A DNA stretch of 53,802 bases from Rhodococcus sp. (in: high G+C Gram-positive bacteria) (lineage in GTDB: Bacteria > Actinomycetota > Actinomycetes > Mycobacteriales > Mycobacteriaceae), in contig JAAZAD010000416.1 in assembly GCA_012514505.1 (NCBI GenBank), positions 1 through 53,802 of the forward strand, in the 5' to 3' direction. Below the pieces are notes generated by a model that worked only from the letters and a program-made list of their open reading frames with translations, made no database searches and had not been told where the DNA came from. Shown piece after piece: positions 22,214 through 30,186 of the stretch (position 1 is its first letter; every line of letters starts with the position of its first letter). Position numbers and translations under genes: made by a program.

Positions 22214-22945
22214 TCATCTTCCGCGAAACACGGGTGGGCGCTTCTCCTGGCGCGCCGCCCGAGCTTCTTTCGCGTCTTCGCTCTTCCATGCAGCGTGCAA
22301 TGCCGCGATCTGGGCCTCCGACGCTTCGTCCTGCGTCCCGTCGTCGTTGAGAGCCAGTTTGAGGTGTTGCAGGGACAGCGGGGCAAGCACGGCGATCTTC
22401 TGCGCCCATTCCTGGGCCACCGACAGGTCCCCGAGCTTGTTCGCGAGCCCCCGCGCGTATGCCTCGTCTGCCTGCATGTCTTCCGCCCCGAGAAGCATGG
22501 TTCGGGCTGGGCCACCGCCGACGAACAGCGCCAACCGGTGCGCGGTCCAGCGGTCGACGGAGATACCGATCTTCGCGGCGGGGATGGCGAACTTGGCTTC
22601 GGGGGCCACCACCCGCAGGTCCGCCGCCAACGCCAACTGGCTGCCAGCACCGATCGCCGGCCCGTTCACCGCGGCGATGACGGGAGTCGGCACCGAGTCG
22701 ATCGTGTGCAGCATGTCGAGAAGAGTGTCCGTGAACCCGTCGGCGTACACGTCGCCCGACAGATCTGCGCCCGCGCAGAACGAGGATCCCTCACCGGTCA
22801 ACACGATCGCTCTGGCCCCGTCTTCTGCAGCTGCGGTGACTGCATCCCGCAATGCGACACACATGTCGGTGTTGAGGGCGTTCCTTCGATCCGATCGCTG
22901 TAGTTCGAGAGTGCACACGTCGCCATCGCGAGTCGTGCCGATCAT
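22214..22945 (-). CDS. echA6: EchA6-like crotonase-fold acyl-CoA-binding protein
   Basis: The 243-residue protein has the crotonase fold with the oxyanion-hole blocks SSFCAGADLSGD (54-65) and NGPAIGAGSQLALAADLRV (94-112). Its length and the C-terminal block ARQEKRPPVFRGR match M. tuberculosis EchA6, reported as a non-catalytic shuttle of acyl-CoA toward mycolic acid synthesis. In agreement, the two catalytic glutamates of true enoyl-CoA hydratases are replaced: Gln103 in GAGSQ and Ala123 in IPAAK. It would bind long-chain acyl-CoA rather than hydrate enoyl-CoA. The start at 22945 lies back to back with a flavin oxidoreductase gene across about 70 bp, and a metallo-beta-lactamase-fold gene follows. 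Confidence 0.88.
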   Translation of the reverse strand: MIGTTRDGDVCTLELQRSDRRNALNTDMCVALRDAVTAAAEDGARAIVLTGEGSSFCAGADLSGDVYADGFTDTLLDMLHTIDSVPTPVIAAVNGPAIGAGSQLALAADLRVVAPEAKFAIPAAKIGISVDRWTAHRLALFVGGGPARTMLLGAEDMQADEAYARGLANKLGDLSVAQEWAQKIAVLAPLSLQHLKLALNDDGTQDEASEAQIAALHAAWKSEDAKEARAARQEKRPPVFRGR

Positions 22946-23016
22946 GTCTGCTCACCTTCTGGTTGGCGGAAATTTTCGTCCGGTGGGAGATTATGCAATT
23001 GGAGGTTATGACATAC

Positions 23017-24120
23017 ATGGTTACCGATGTCGGAATAGTCGTAATAGGTGCAGGTCAGGCCGGGCTGTCGACCGCTTACCATCTGCGGCGATCTCTGGCA
23101 CCTCACGACTCCGAGGCAGGTCACGACAACAGCTTCGTCGTGCTCGATCACGCCCCGACCCCCGGCGGCGCGTGGCAGTTCCGCTGGCCGTCGCTGACCC
23201 TCAGCACTGTCAACGGCGTTCACGACCTGCCCGGTCTCAGTTTTGCCGATACCGTCGGCGGGACCTACATCGACGACGATCGGTCGGTTCGCGCATCCGA
23301 CGCGGTGCCGCACTACTACGCCACCTACGAGAAGAAGTTCGATCTGCCGGTTCGGCGACCGGTACACACCCGCGTCGTCTGCGATCGTGAGGAGCGACTG
23401 CGCATCGAAACCGATCGCGGCGACTACACCGCGCGCGGCCTCGTCAACGCCACCGGAACCTGGGAACGCCCGTTCATTCCCCACGTTCGCGGGGCAGACA
23501 GGTTCGCCGGCAGACAACTGCACACCAAGGACTACCGCACCGCCGCCGAGTTCGAGGGACGGCACGTCCTCGTCGTGGGAGGCGGAATCTCGGCGATTCA
23601 ACTCCTGGACGAAATCTCCCGGGTCACCGACACCACATGGGTCACGCGACGCGAGCCGGTGTTCAGTGACGAGCCCTTCACACCGGAACGAGGCCGGGCC
23701 GCCGTGGCGCTCGTCGAAGATAGGGTACGGAAGGGGCTACCGCCGGGTTCCGTCGTATCGGTGACCGGGCTCCCGCTGACTCCGGCGATCCGCGCCGCCC
23801 GCGAGCGCGGCGTGATGAACCGTCTCCCCATGTTCGACGACATCGTTCCGGAGGGGGTTCGCTGGTCGGACGGCACCACCCGCGACGTCGACGTCGTCCT
23901 GTGGTGCACGGGATTTCGCAGCTCTCTGGACCACTTGGCGCCCCTCCGCTTGCGTGGCCCGGGAGGCGGCATCAAAATGACCGGCCGTCTCGCCACCCAG
24001 GTCGCCTCCGATCCGAGAATTCATCTCGTCGGCTACGGCCCATCCGCATCGACCGTCGGGGCAAACCGCGCCGGCCGGGCGGCCGCGCATGAGCTGACGC
24101 GCTATCTCGGCCTCGCCTAA
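23017..24120 (+). CDS. Flavin-dependent oxidoreductase (FMO/thioredoxin-reductase-like fold)
   Basis: About 367 residues with two dinucleotide-binding folds: GIVVIGAGQAGLSTAYHL at the N-terminus for FAD, and HVLVVGGGISAIQLLDE in the middle for NAD(P)H. Further blocks (TPGGAWQFRW, NATGTWERPFIP, VVLWCTGFRSSLDHL, LVGYGPSASTVGANR) fit putative flavoprotein monooxygenases such as the CzcO/YpdA-related group. The substrate is unknown. Several in-frame ATGs exist (22993, 23008, 23017); the one at 23017 places the FAD motif at the usual distance, and GGAGG lies 11 nt upstream. Its stop overlaps the stop of the convergent lipase gene. Confidence 0.85.
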   Translation: MVTDVGIVVIGAGQAGLSTAYHLRRSLAPHDSEAGHDNSFVVLDHAPTPGGAWQFRWPSLTLSTVNGVHDLPGLSFADTVGGTYIDDDRSVRASDAVPHYYATYEKKFDLPVRRPVHTRVVCDREERLRIETDRGDYTARGLVNATGTWERPFIPHVRGADRFAGRQLHTKDYRTAAEFEGRHVLVVGGGISAIQLLDEISRVTDTTWVTRREPVFSDEPFTPERGRAAVALVEDRVRKGLPPGSVVSVTGLPLTPAIRAARERGVMNRLPMFDDIVPEGVRWSDGTTRDVDVVLWCTGFRSSLDHLAPLRLRGPGGGIKMTGRLATQVASDPRIHLVGYGPSASTVGANRAGRAAAHELTRYLGLA

Positions 24121-25292
24121 CTACCCGAACCCGAAGGGAACAGTGAGCTGGACCCGGGCACTGTCGGCTCGCTGTTCCCTCCGAACAGCTCCTCGACGAA
24201 CGCGGCTTGATCGGCTTCGGCGTTGAACATGCTCGGGATGTGGTCACCCGGATACATCCGGAATTGGGGTGTCGAGCCGGCGGCGCGCATGTCGTTGATC
24301 AGCTTCAGCGTCAGCGGGAACGGGACCACGCGGTCTGCGATGCCCTGTGCGATGAACAGTGGCCGGTCGAATCCGGATACCGGCACTGCCAGGTAGTCGC
24401 GGATGGCAGCCTGTAGGTCCGGTTCGTCCAGTGAACGGGACAGCATCTGCGCCACCGAAACTCCCTCGGTGAGCTTCTTGAACTCCTCGTACGGAATTTC
24501 AGGAGCCGCGTCGACCAACGACCGACCTAGCGGCGTCAGGTAACTGTCGATGTTCAGCTCGGGGTACACGTCACGCATCCCGGCGATCACGAACGTCATG
24601 AAATTGGTGAGACCGGACAGGATCGCCGGCGGAAAGTTCGGGCCGGCGAACGGAGCGAGAGTCTCGATGTTGGACGGCACACCCGTCGCGACGGCCCCGA
24701 GGTAGTCCAGCTCAGGCGCGTAATCGGTCGCCATCTGCGCGGTGAACACGGCAGCATGCCCGCCTTGTGACAGCCCGACCACCACCCACCGCGAGGACAG
24801 ACTAGGCGCCACCTCGCGGGCGGCCCGCACCGAGTCGATCACGGCGTGTGCGGCCGTCCGACCATCCAGATACGGGGGGACGCCCGGGGTTCCCAATCCC
24901 ACGAAATCGGTGGCCGCCACCGCGTATCCGCGGCCCAGCCAGTTCGCCACATAATCGCGGGTGCGCACGTCCTCGCCCTTGACCGACGGCGCATCGAAAT
25001 CGGAGTCGCCGACAGTGCCATGGGCCCAGGCGATCACCGGCCACCCTCCCTCCGGAGGCTCACCCGGCGGGACGTACACGGCCCCCGTCGACGGGGTGAC
25101 GCCCCGTCGATCGGTGGTCAGATAGGTGATTCTGTGTGCTTCTCCCGTGCCGTCCAGCCACAGCTCGCGCGGCAGCTCCGACGACTCGACGACAGTCCCC
25201 ACCGCGGGTGCCGCCGTGACCATGCCAGGAGACGCGATCAGTAGGAGCCCCGCCGAGATGGTTGTTGCCACGAGTACGAAAAGTCGCCGCAT
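24117..25292 (-). CDS. Secreted lipase, LIP family
   Basis: A 391-residue exported enzyme: signal peptide with MRRLFVLVATTISAGLLL and a TAAPA cleavage region near 28. The triad is complete: Ser175 in GLSQGG, Asp320 in GIADRV and His351 in YPGDHIPSM. The HGTVGD block (about 91) forms the oxyanion region. It would hydrolyse acylglycerols or other esters outside the cell. It serves as an active reference for the degenerate homologue at 2885-4225. The ATG at 25292 is chosen because the signal peptide begins there; the frame stays open upstream to 25463 but crosses the divergent phospholipase gene start. The C-terminal tail is Ser/Gly/Pro rich. Confidence 0.9.
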   Translation of the reverse strand: MRRLFVLVATTISAGLLLIASPGMVTAAPAVGTVVESSELPRELWLDGTGEAHRITYLTTDRRGVTPSTGAVYVPPGEPPEGGWPVIAWAHGTVGDSDFDAPSVKGEDVRTRDYVANWLGRGYAVAATDFVGLGTPGVPPYLDGRTAAHAVIDSVRAAREVAPSLSSRWVVVGLSQGGHAAVFTAQMATDYAPELDYLGAVATGVPSNIETLAPFAGPNFPPAILSGLTNFMTFVIAGMRDVYPELNIDSYLTPLGRSLVDAAPEIPYEEFKKLTEGVSVAQMLSRSLDEPDLQAAIRDYLAVPVSGFDRPLFIAQGIADRVVPFPLTLKLINDMRAAGSTPQFRMYPGDHIPSMFNAEADQAAFVEELFGGNSEPTVPGSSSLFPSGSGS

Positions 25293-25355
25293 GAAACCAC
25301 AGTAACCGGAGGGCATTGCCGACGTAGCCTGTACGAACAGACGAGTGGGAGGCCC

Positions 25356-26819
25356 ATGATGAGCGAGGACGACGCGATTCTCGCGCCCGGGCGGACATGT
25401 TGGCGAGTGGACCGGGCCGATCGACTTTCCGTAATAGTTGACGCCGACGACTACTTTCACCACGCGAAGGCCGCGATGCTGGCGGCTACTCGCCGAATCA
25501 TGTTGATCGGTTGGGATTTCGACACCCGCATCTCACTCGAGCCGAAGGGCAGAACCCTCGACGGCCCGGACCAGTTGGGCAAGTTCCTCGAATGGCTGAC
25601 GAAAACCAAGCCGGACCTCGAAATCTATCTTCTCAAGTGGAACATCGGCGCCTTCACCGCAATCGGGCGCGGGATGACGCCCGTATTCGTACTGAACTGG
25701 ATGACCAAGGAACGCCTGCGTTTCGAAATCGACGGCGCCCACCCGGTCGGGGCTGCGCACCATCAGAAGATCGTGGTCATCGACGATGCCCTGGCATTCT
25801 GTGGCGGCATCGACATGACGGTCGACCGCTGGGACACGTCCGACCACGAAGACGACAGCAAGTATCGGTTCGAGCCGAAAGGCGCTGCCTACCCTCCGTG
25901 GCACGACGTCACGACCGCGATCGACGGAAAGGCTGCGGCTGCGGTCGGCGAACTCGCGCGCACACGTTGGCTGGCAGCAACCGGTGAAGAACTCTCCCCG
26001 GTGCCGAGCGTGGCGGCCGGTGAACTCTGGCCCGACGATCTGACGCCAACTTTTCGCGACATCGACGTGGCCATCGCCCGAACGAGTCCCGAGTACGACG
26101 GCCGCGACGGCGTCCACGAGATCGAGGCCCTGTATCTGGCAGCGATCGCGTCGGCGAAGCGGACGCTGTATCTGGAGAGCCAGTATCTCGCCTCCAGGAA
26201 GTTGGCCGAAGCGCTGGCCGACCGCCTACGAGAACCGGACTCTCCCGAGATCGTGCTGGTGATACCCCGTAACGCCGATGGTTGGCTCGAACAGAAGGCG
26301 ATGGACGGTGCGCGCCGAAAGTTGTTGCACCTGCTGTGGAAATCGGATGTTCATCAGCGCCTCGGCGTCTATTACCCGGTCACACGGGGAGGTGAGCCTA
26401 TCTACGTGCACGCGAAGGTCGTGGTGGTCGACGACCGCTTGCTGCGTGTCGGGTCGTCCAATCTGAACAACCGGTCGCTGGGCTTCGACACCGAGTGCGA
26501 TCTCGCAATCGAGGTGACCCGGACGACCCCCGATCCCGACGCGGTCCGCGAGCGCATACTCGGAGTACGGAACCGGCTTGTGAGCGAGCACCTGGGTCTC
26601 GACCACGACACCTTCCGATCCGCCTTGTCGGAATCCGGTTCGCTCCTCGCAGCGGTCGACAAGCTCCGAGGCGACGGCAAGACACTCGAGCCGTTCACCA
26701 AAGACACGGTCGAGGACGAGGACAGTCCGCTGGCCGAGAACGAATTGATGGACCCGGAACGCACTCCTCCGTCCTTCCTGGATCGACTCCAGGGCAAGGT
26801 GCGCGCACTCAAAAAGTAG
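25356..26819 (+). CDS. Phospholipase D family protein with two HKD motifs
   Basis: The 487-residue protein has two HxKx4D motifs: AAHHQKIVVIDD (His136, Lys138, Asp143) and YVHAKVVVVDDRLLRVGSSN (His352, Lys354, Asp359), which together form one PLD active site. No signal peptide or membrane helix is seen, so it is probably cytosolic or membrane-peripheral. The length fits bacterial PLD-like/cardiolipin synthase-related enzymes, but the missing N-terminal helices argue against a cardiolipin synthase. GGGAGG precedes two adjacent ATGs at 25356 and 25359; the second has the better spacing. A SARP-family regulator gene follows after 19 bp. Confidence 0.92.
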   Translation: MMSEDDAILAPGRTCWRVDRADRLSVIVDADDYFHHAKAAMLAATRRIMLIGWDFDTRISLEPKGRTLDGPDQLGKFLEWLTKTKPDLEIYLLKWNIGAFTAIGRGMTPVFVLNWMTKERLRFEIDGAHPVGAAHHQKIVVIDDALAFCGGIDMTVDRWDTSDHEDDSKYRFEPKGAAYPPWHDVTTAIDGKAAAAVGELARTRWLAATGEELSPVPSVAAGELWPDDLTPTFRDIDVAIARTSPEYDGRDGVHEIEALYLAAIASAKRTLYLESQYLASRKLAEALADRLREPDSPEIVLVIPRNADGWLEQKAMDGARRKLLHLLWKSDVHQRLGVYYPVTRGGEPIYVHAKVVVVDDRLLRVGSSNLNNRSLGFDTECDLAIEVTRTTPDPDAVRERILGVRNRLVSEHLGLDHDTFRSALSESGSLLAAVDKLRGDGKTLEPFTKDTVEDEDSPLAENELMDPERTPPSFLDRLQGKVRALKK

Positions 26820-26838
26820 CGGCCATTACGATTGACCG

Positions 26839-29800
26839 GTGGTTCGGATTCGCGTGCTCGGCACGCTCGAAGCCGTGGGGGCAGGGGGGCCGATCGACCT
26901 GGGCGGGCCCCGGCAACGTGCTGTTCTCGCACGGTTGCTCGTCGCACGCGGTGAAGTGGTGCCCGTAGACCGTCTCATCGAGGACGTATGGGACGGAAGC
27001 CCACCTTCTCGCGCTGTCGGGGCACTTCATGCCTATGTGTCCAATCTGCGGCGTGCACTCGAACCGGACCGCCCGCCACGGGCGCCGTCGACAGTGATCG
27101 TCAGTCGACCGCCCGGCTATGCACTGACTCTTGCCGAACACGACGTCGACGCCTGGGAGTTCGAGTCCCTCGTGCGGTCCCGCCGACCCGAGAACGGGAC
27201 GACACCCGCGTCCGCTCTCCATCTCTGGCAGGGGCCTGCGTATGCCGAGTTCGCGGACAGGCTGTGGACGGCGCCGGAAGTGGCCCGATTGGACGAGGTG
27301 CACACGGCCGCGCGCGAGCAGTTTGCAGCTGCCGCGTTGGAGTCCGGCGACCTCGTGACCGCCGTGATCGAGGCGCAGAGCCTCACCCGCGATCAGCCCC
27401 TTCGCGAGGAAGGATGGAAGCTGCTCGCGACCGGTCTGCACCGTTCCGGTCGAACCGCCGATGCCTTGGCTGCACTGAGAACTGCCCGCACGCGATTCGT
27501 CGACGACCTCGGATTGGATCCCGGGCCCTCGCTCGATCGGCTGGAACAGCAGATTCTCTCCGGACCATCGACGGTGCGAAACGCCGGCCCTTCCGATACG
27601 GAGATTCTCGGCCGTGAATCCGAGATGGAAACGCTCAGATCCGCCGCGCAACCTGATTCGACGCAGATCGTCACCGTTGTCGGCGACGCCGGTTCGGGGA
27701 AATCCGCACTGATGCAGCGGCTCGCCCGGGAGCTCGCCGAATCGAAGTGGACGGTGGCCGTGGGACGCTGCCCGGAGGTGGACGGAGCGCCCCCGGCGTG
27801 GGCGTGGGTCGAGATACTGCGTTCGTTGCGTCGTCATTCGGAACCTGCAGAGTTGTCGAGCGCCCTGTCACCCCTGTCTGATTCACCCCTGTCTGATTCA
27901 CCACGATCCGAATCACCCACGTTCGATGATCAGCACCGCAGCGATCAGGGGCTCGACGTCGAAGTGGGACGCTTCGCACTCCATCGCGCCGTCGTCGACT
28001 ATCTCGACGACGTGAGCACACGTGGCCCTCTCGCCCTGATCGTGGACGACGTGCACCAGGCTGACCGTGAGACCGCCGCCCTTCTCAGCCGTGTAGCCGC
28101 CGAGTGCAAGCAGCTGTTGATCGTCATCGCCTATCGCCCCGCCCAATCGGCCACGTTGGACGACACCCTCGCCGATCTGGCCTCGCTCCACCCGACCCGG
28201 ATACGCCTGTCCGGACTGGGTGCCTCCGACTCGGTGGCATTGGTACGCCGGTTGTCCGGCACAGATCCGGATCCGGCCACTCTCGAAGCCCTCACCGAAC
28301 GAACCGGGGGTAATCCCTTCTATCTGCGCGAAAGTGCCCGACTCCTCGCCAGCGAAGGCGCGCTCGTCGCGCTGTCCGATGTTCCCGAAGGCGTTCGCGA
28401 CGTCCTACGCAGGCGCTTGGCCCGTCTTCCCGAAGCCGCGGTGTCGATACTGCGGCTGGCATCGGTGGTGGGGCGTGAAGCGGACGTCGAGGTGCTGACC
28501 GATGCGGCGGAGGTCGATCCGGACACCGTGTTCGACGCCCTCGAGCAGGGAGTCGCTGCCGGATTCCTCGACGAACCCTCGGTGGGCACAGTGCGTTTCG
28601 CGCACGCGATAGTCCGTGACACCCTGTACTCGGATCTGACCCGGCTACGCCGTAGTCGCTGGCACACTCGGATCGGCGAAGCTCTCGAACGCCTTCGGCC
28701 GCACGACTACGCAGCATTGGCGCACCACTTCGCCGAAGCGTTGTCCACCACGACCGCCCGCCGCGCCGTTGGTTACAACCTTGCTGCCGCGGACCAGGCC
28801 GTATCCCGTTATGCACACGATGTCGCAATCGGCTTCCTGCGCAACGCGGAAGCTGCCGCGAAGGTGCTACCGGCAGACGACCGGGCCGACGCCGAAGAAT
28901 GGGTCGACCTCTACAACCGCATCGGGCGGACCCAGTTGGCGGCCGGATTCGGCCGAGACGCGATGCTCACCCGCAATCAGGGGCTCGAGATCGCACGCAC
29001 CTCCGGGGACGCTCAGTTGATGATCGACACCCTCACGTTCTCCGACACACCTACGCCGTGGTTGAACCGTCGTTACGGCGCGCTGGACGCCGCAGTCGTC
29101 GAGCAGATCGAGTCGTTGCTGCGCATCCCGGATCTCGACGTCGCAGCACGCTGCCGGTTGCTCACCGCGCTCGTCGAAGAAGTGATCGGTGAAGATTCCG
29201 ACCGCTGCGCCGCCGCAGCCCGCGAGGCGGAGAGGCTGGCTCGGCACACAGACGATGGGCGTCTGATCGGTTTGGCGTCGAATGCTCTCTACTCCGCCGG
29301 GATCCTCGCTTCACCGGTCACGGGGCGAAGCGTCGGTGACGAGCTGATCGACGTCGGTGACCGTTGCAACGCACCTGTTTTCGCCATGTTGGGACATGCG
29401 GTGAAGGCCAACTACGGGGCGGGGATCGGTGACACCGAGACCGCTCGCACACACCTGGACGCGTGGCTGGCGCTCGCATACCGGTACGGGTGGCGACAAG
29501 CGCAGGGGACGGGCGCAATCGCTCACGCAGTGCTCGCGCACATGACCGGCGATCTCGAGGCTGCGGAAGTGCATTACCGAAGTGGTCACAGTCAGCTCGA
29601 GCGTGCCGGACTGGACGCGAACAACCTCCTCGCGTTGGGTTTGTTCACCTTGCGCCTTACTCAGGGCAGGTTGGCCGAACTCGAGCCCCTCATCCGCGAC
29701 GTCGACAGCGATGCTCCCGACGTCGTGGCCGACCTGCTGGCACTCATCCTGCACGCGACCGGACGAGATGCGGAGGCGCGGGCAGCTCGCGCGGTGCTAC

Positions 29801-30099
29801 ATCCGGTCCGCAGAGACTTCTTCCACTCCTTGTTCACCGGGATTCGAGGAATTGCCATCTGCGCACTCGGTGAAAAATCGGAAGCGTCCGCGACCTACCG
29901 CGATCTACTTCCCTACTCCGGTCGGGTGGCCGGGGCGGACTGCGGCGGGTTCAGTGTCGGCCCCGTCGACACGATTCTCGGTGATCTGGCCCGTTTGACG
30001 GGCGATACCGATCAGGCAGCAGCGCACTACGGAACAGCCCTGGCGGTTGCCGAACGCTGCGGATGCAAGGAGTGGATCGCCGCAGTTCAGGATCGCTGA
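26839..30099 (+). CDS. SARP/AfsR-type transcriptional regulator with ATPase domain
   Basis: This 1086-residue regulator starts with an OmpR-type winged helix (about 1-95, with LLVARGEVVPVDRLIEDVW and HAYVSNLRRAL), followed by a bacterial transcriptional activator domain (about 100-245). The NTPase module has Walker A GDAGSGKS (282-289) and Walker B LALIVDDVH (398-406). The remainder is helical and TPR-like. Such proteins activate secondary metabolism or stress regulons by binding direct repeats. The linker at about 343-360 is a low-complexity PLSDSP repeat encoded by a 15-bp duplication. The GTG at 26839 is 19 bp after the phospholipase stop, so read-through is possible; the MMPL exporter gene downstream is the nearest candidate target. 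Confidence 0.93.
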   Translation: MVRIRVLGTLEAVGAGGPIDLGGPRQRAVLARLLVARGEVVPVDRLIEDVWDGSPPSRAVGALHAYVSNLRRALEPDRPPRAPSTVIVSRPPGYALTLAEHDVDAWEFESLVRSRRPENGTTPASALHLWQGPAYAEFADRLWTAPEVARLDEVHTAAREQFAAAALESGDLVTAVIEAQSLTRDQPLREEGWKLLATGLHRSGRTADALAALRTARTRFVDDLGLDPGPSLDRLEQQILSGPSTVRNAGPSDTEILGRESEMETLRSAAQPDSTQIVTVVGDAGSGKSALMQRLARELAESKWTVAVGRCPEVDGAPPAWAWVEILRSLRRHSEPAELSSALSPLSDSPLSDSPRSESPTFDDQHRSDQGLDVEVGRFALHRAVVDYLDDVSTRGPLALIVDDVHQADRETAALLSRVAAECKQLLIVIAYRPAQSATLDDTLADLASLHPTRIRLSGLGASDSVALVRRLSGTDPDPATLEALTERTGGNPFYLRESARLLASEGALVALSDVPEGVRDVLRRRLARLPEAAVSILRLASVVGREADVEVLTDAAEVDPDTVFDALEQGVAAGFLDEPSVGTVRFAHAIVRDTLYSDLTRLRRSRWHTRIGEALERLRPHDYAALAHHFAEALSTTTARRAVGYNLAAADQAVSRYAHDVAIGFLRNAEAAAKVLPADDRADAEEWVDLYNRIGRTQLAAGFGRDAMLTRNQGLEIARTSGDAQLMIDTLTFSDTPTPWLNRRYGALDAAVVEQIESLLRIPDLDVAARCRLLTALVEEVIGEDSDRCAAAAREAERLARHTDDGRLIGLASNALYSAGILASPVTGRSVGDELIDVGDRCNAPVFAMLGHAVKANYGAGIGDTETARTHLDAWLALAYRYGWRQAQGTGAIAHAVLAHMTGDLEAAEVHYRSGHSQLERAGLDANNLLALGLFTLRLTQGRLAELEPLIRDVDSDAPDVVADLLALILHATGRDAEARAARAVLHPVRRDFFHSLFTGIRGIAICALGEKSEASATYRDLLPYSGRVAGADCGGFSVGPVDTILGDLARLTGDTDQAAAHYGTALAVAERCGCKEWIAAVQDR
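27871..27900 (+). repeat. 15-bp tandem duplication inside the SARP gene
   Basis: Two identical copies of CCCCTGTCTGATTCA (27871-27885 and 27886-27900) are followed by a diverged third unit ending GAATCA. They encode the PLSDS repeats in the linker between the Walker A and Walker B regions. The 15-bp unit keeps frame, so copy changes would only lengthen the linker. Confidence 0.85.
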
Positions 30100-30186
30100 C
30101 AAAGCGGCCGCAACCCGGTTCCAAGTGGATCACTAGAGCCTTCGAGCACCGTGGAGGCGAATCACACGGCACGCGAAAGGCTCAGA

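Noticed and set aside
24117..24120. Overlapping stop codons of convergent genes as a special signal
   Set aside because: Convergent genes with touching stops (also at 32317-32322) are ordinary in compact actinobacterial genomes.
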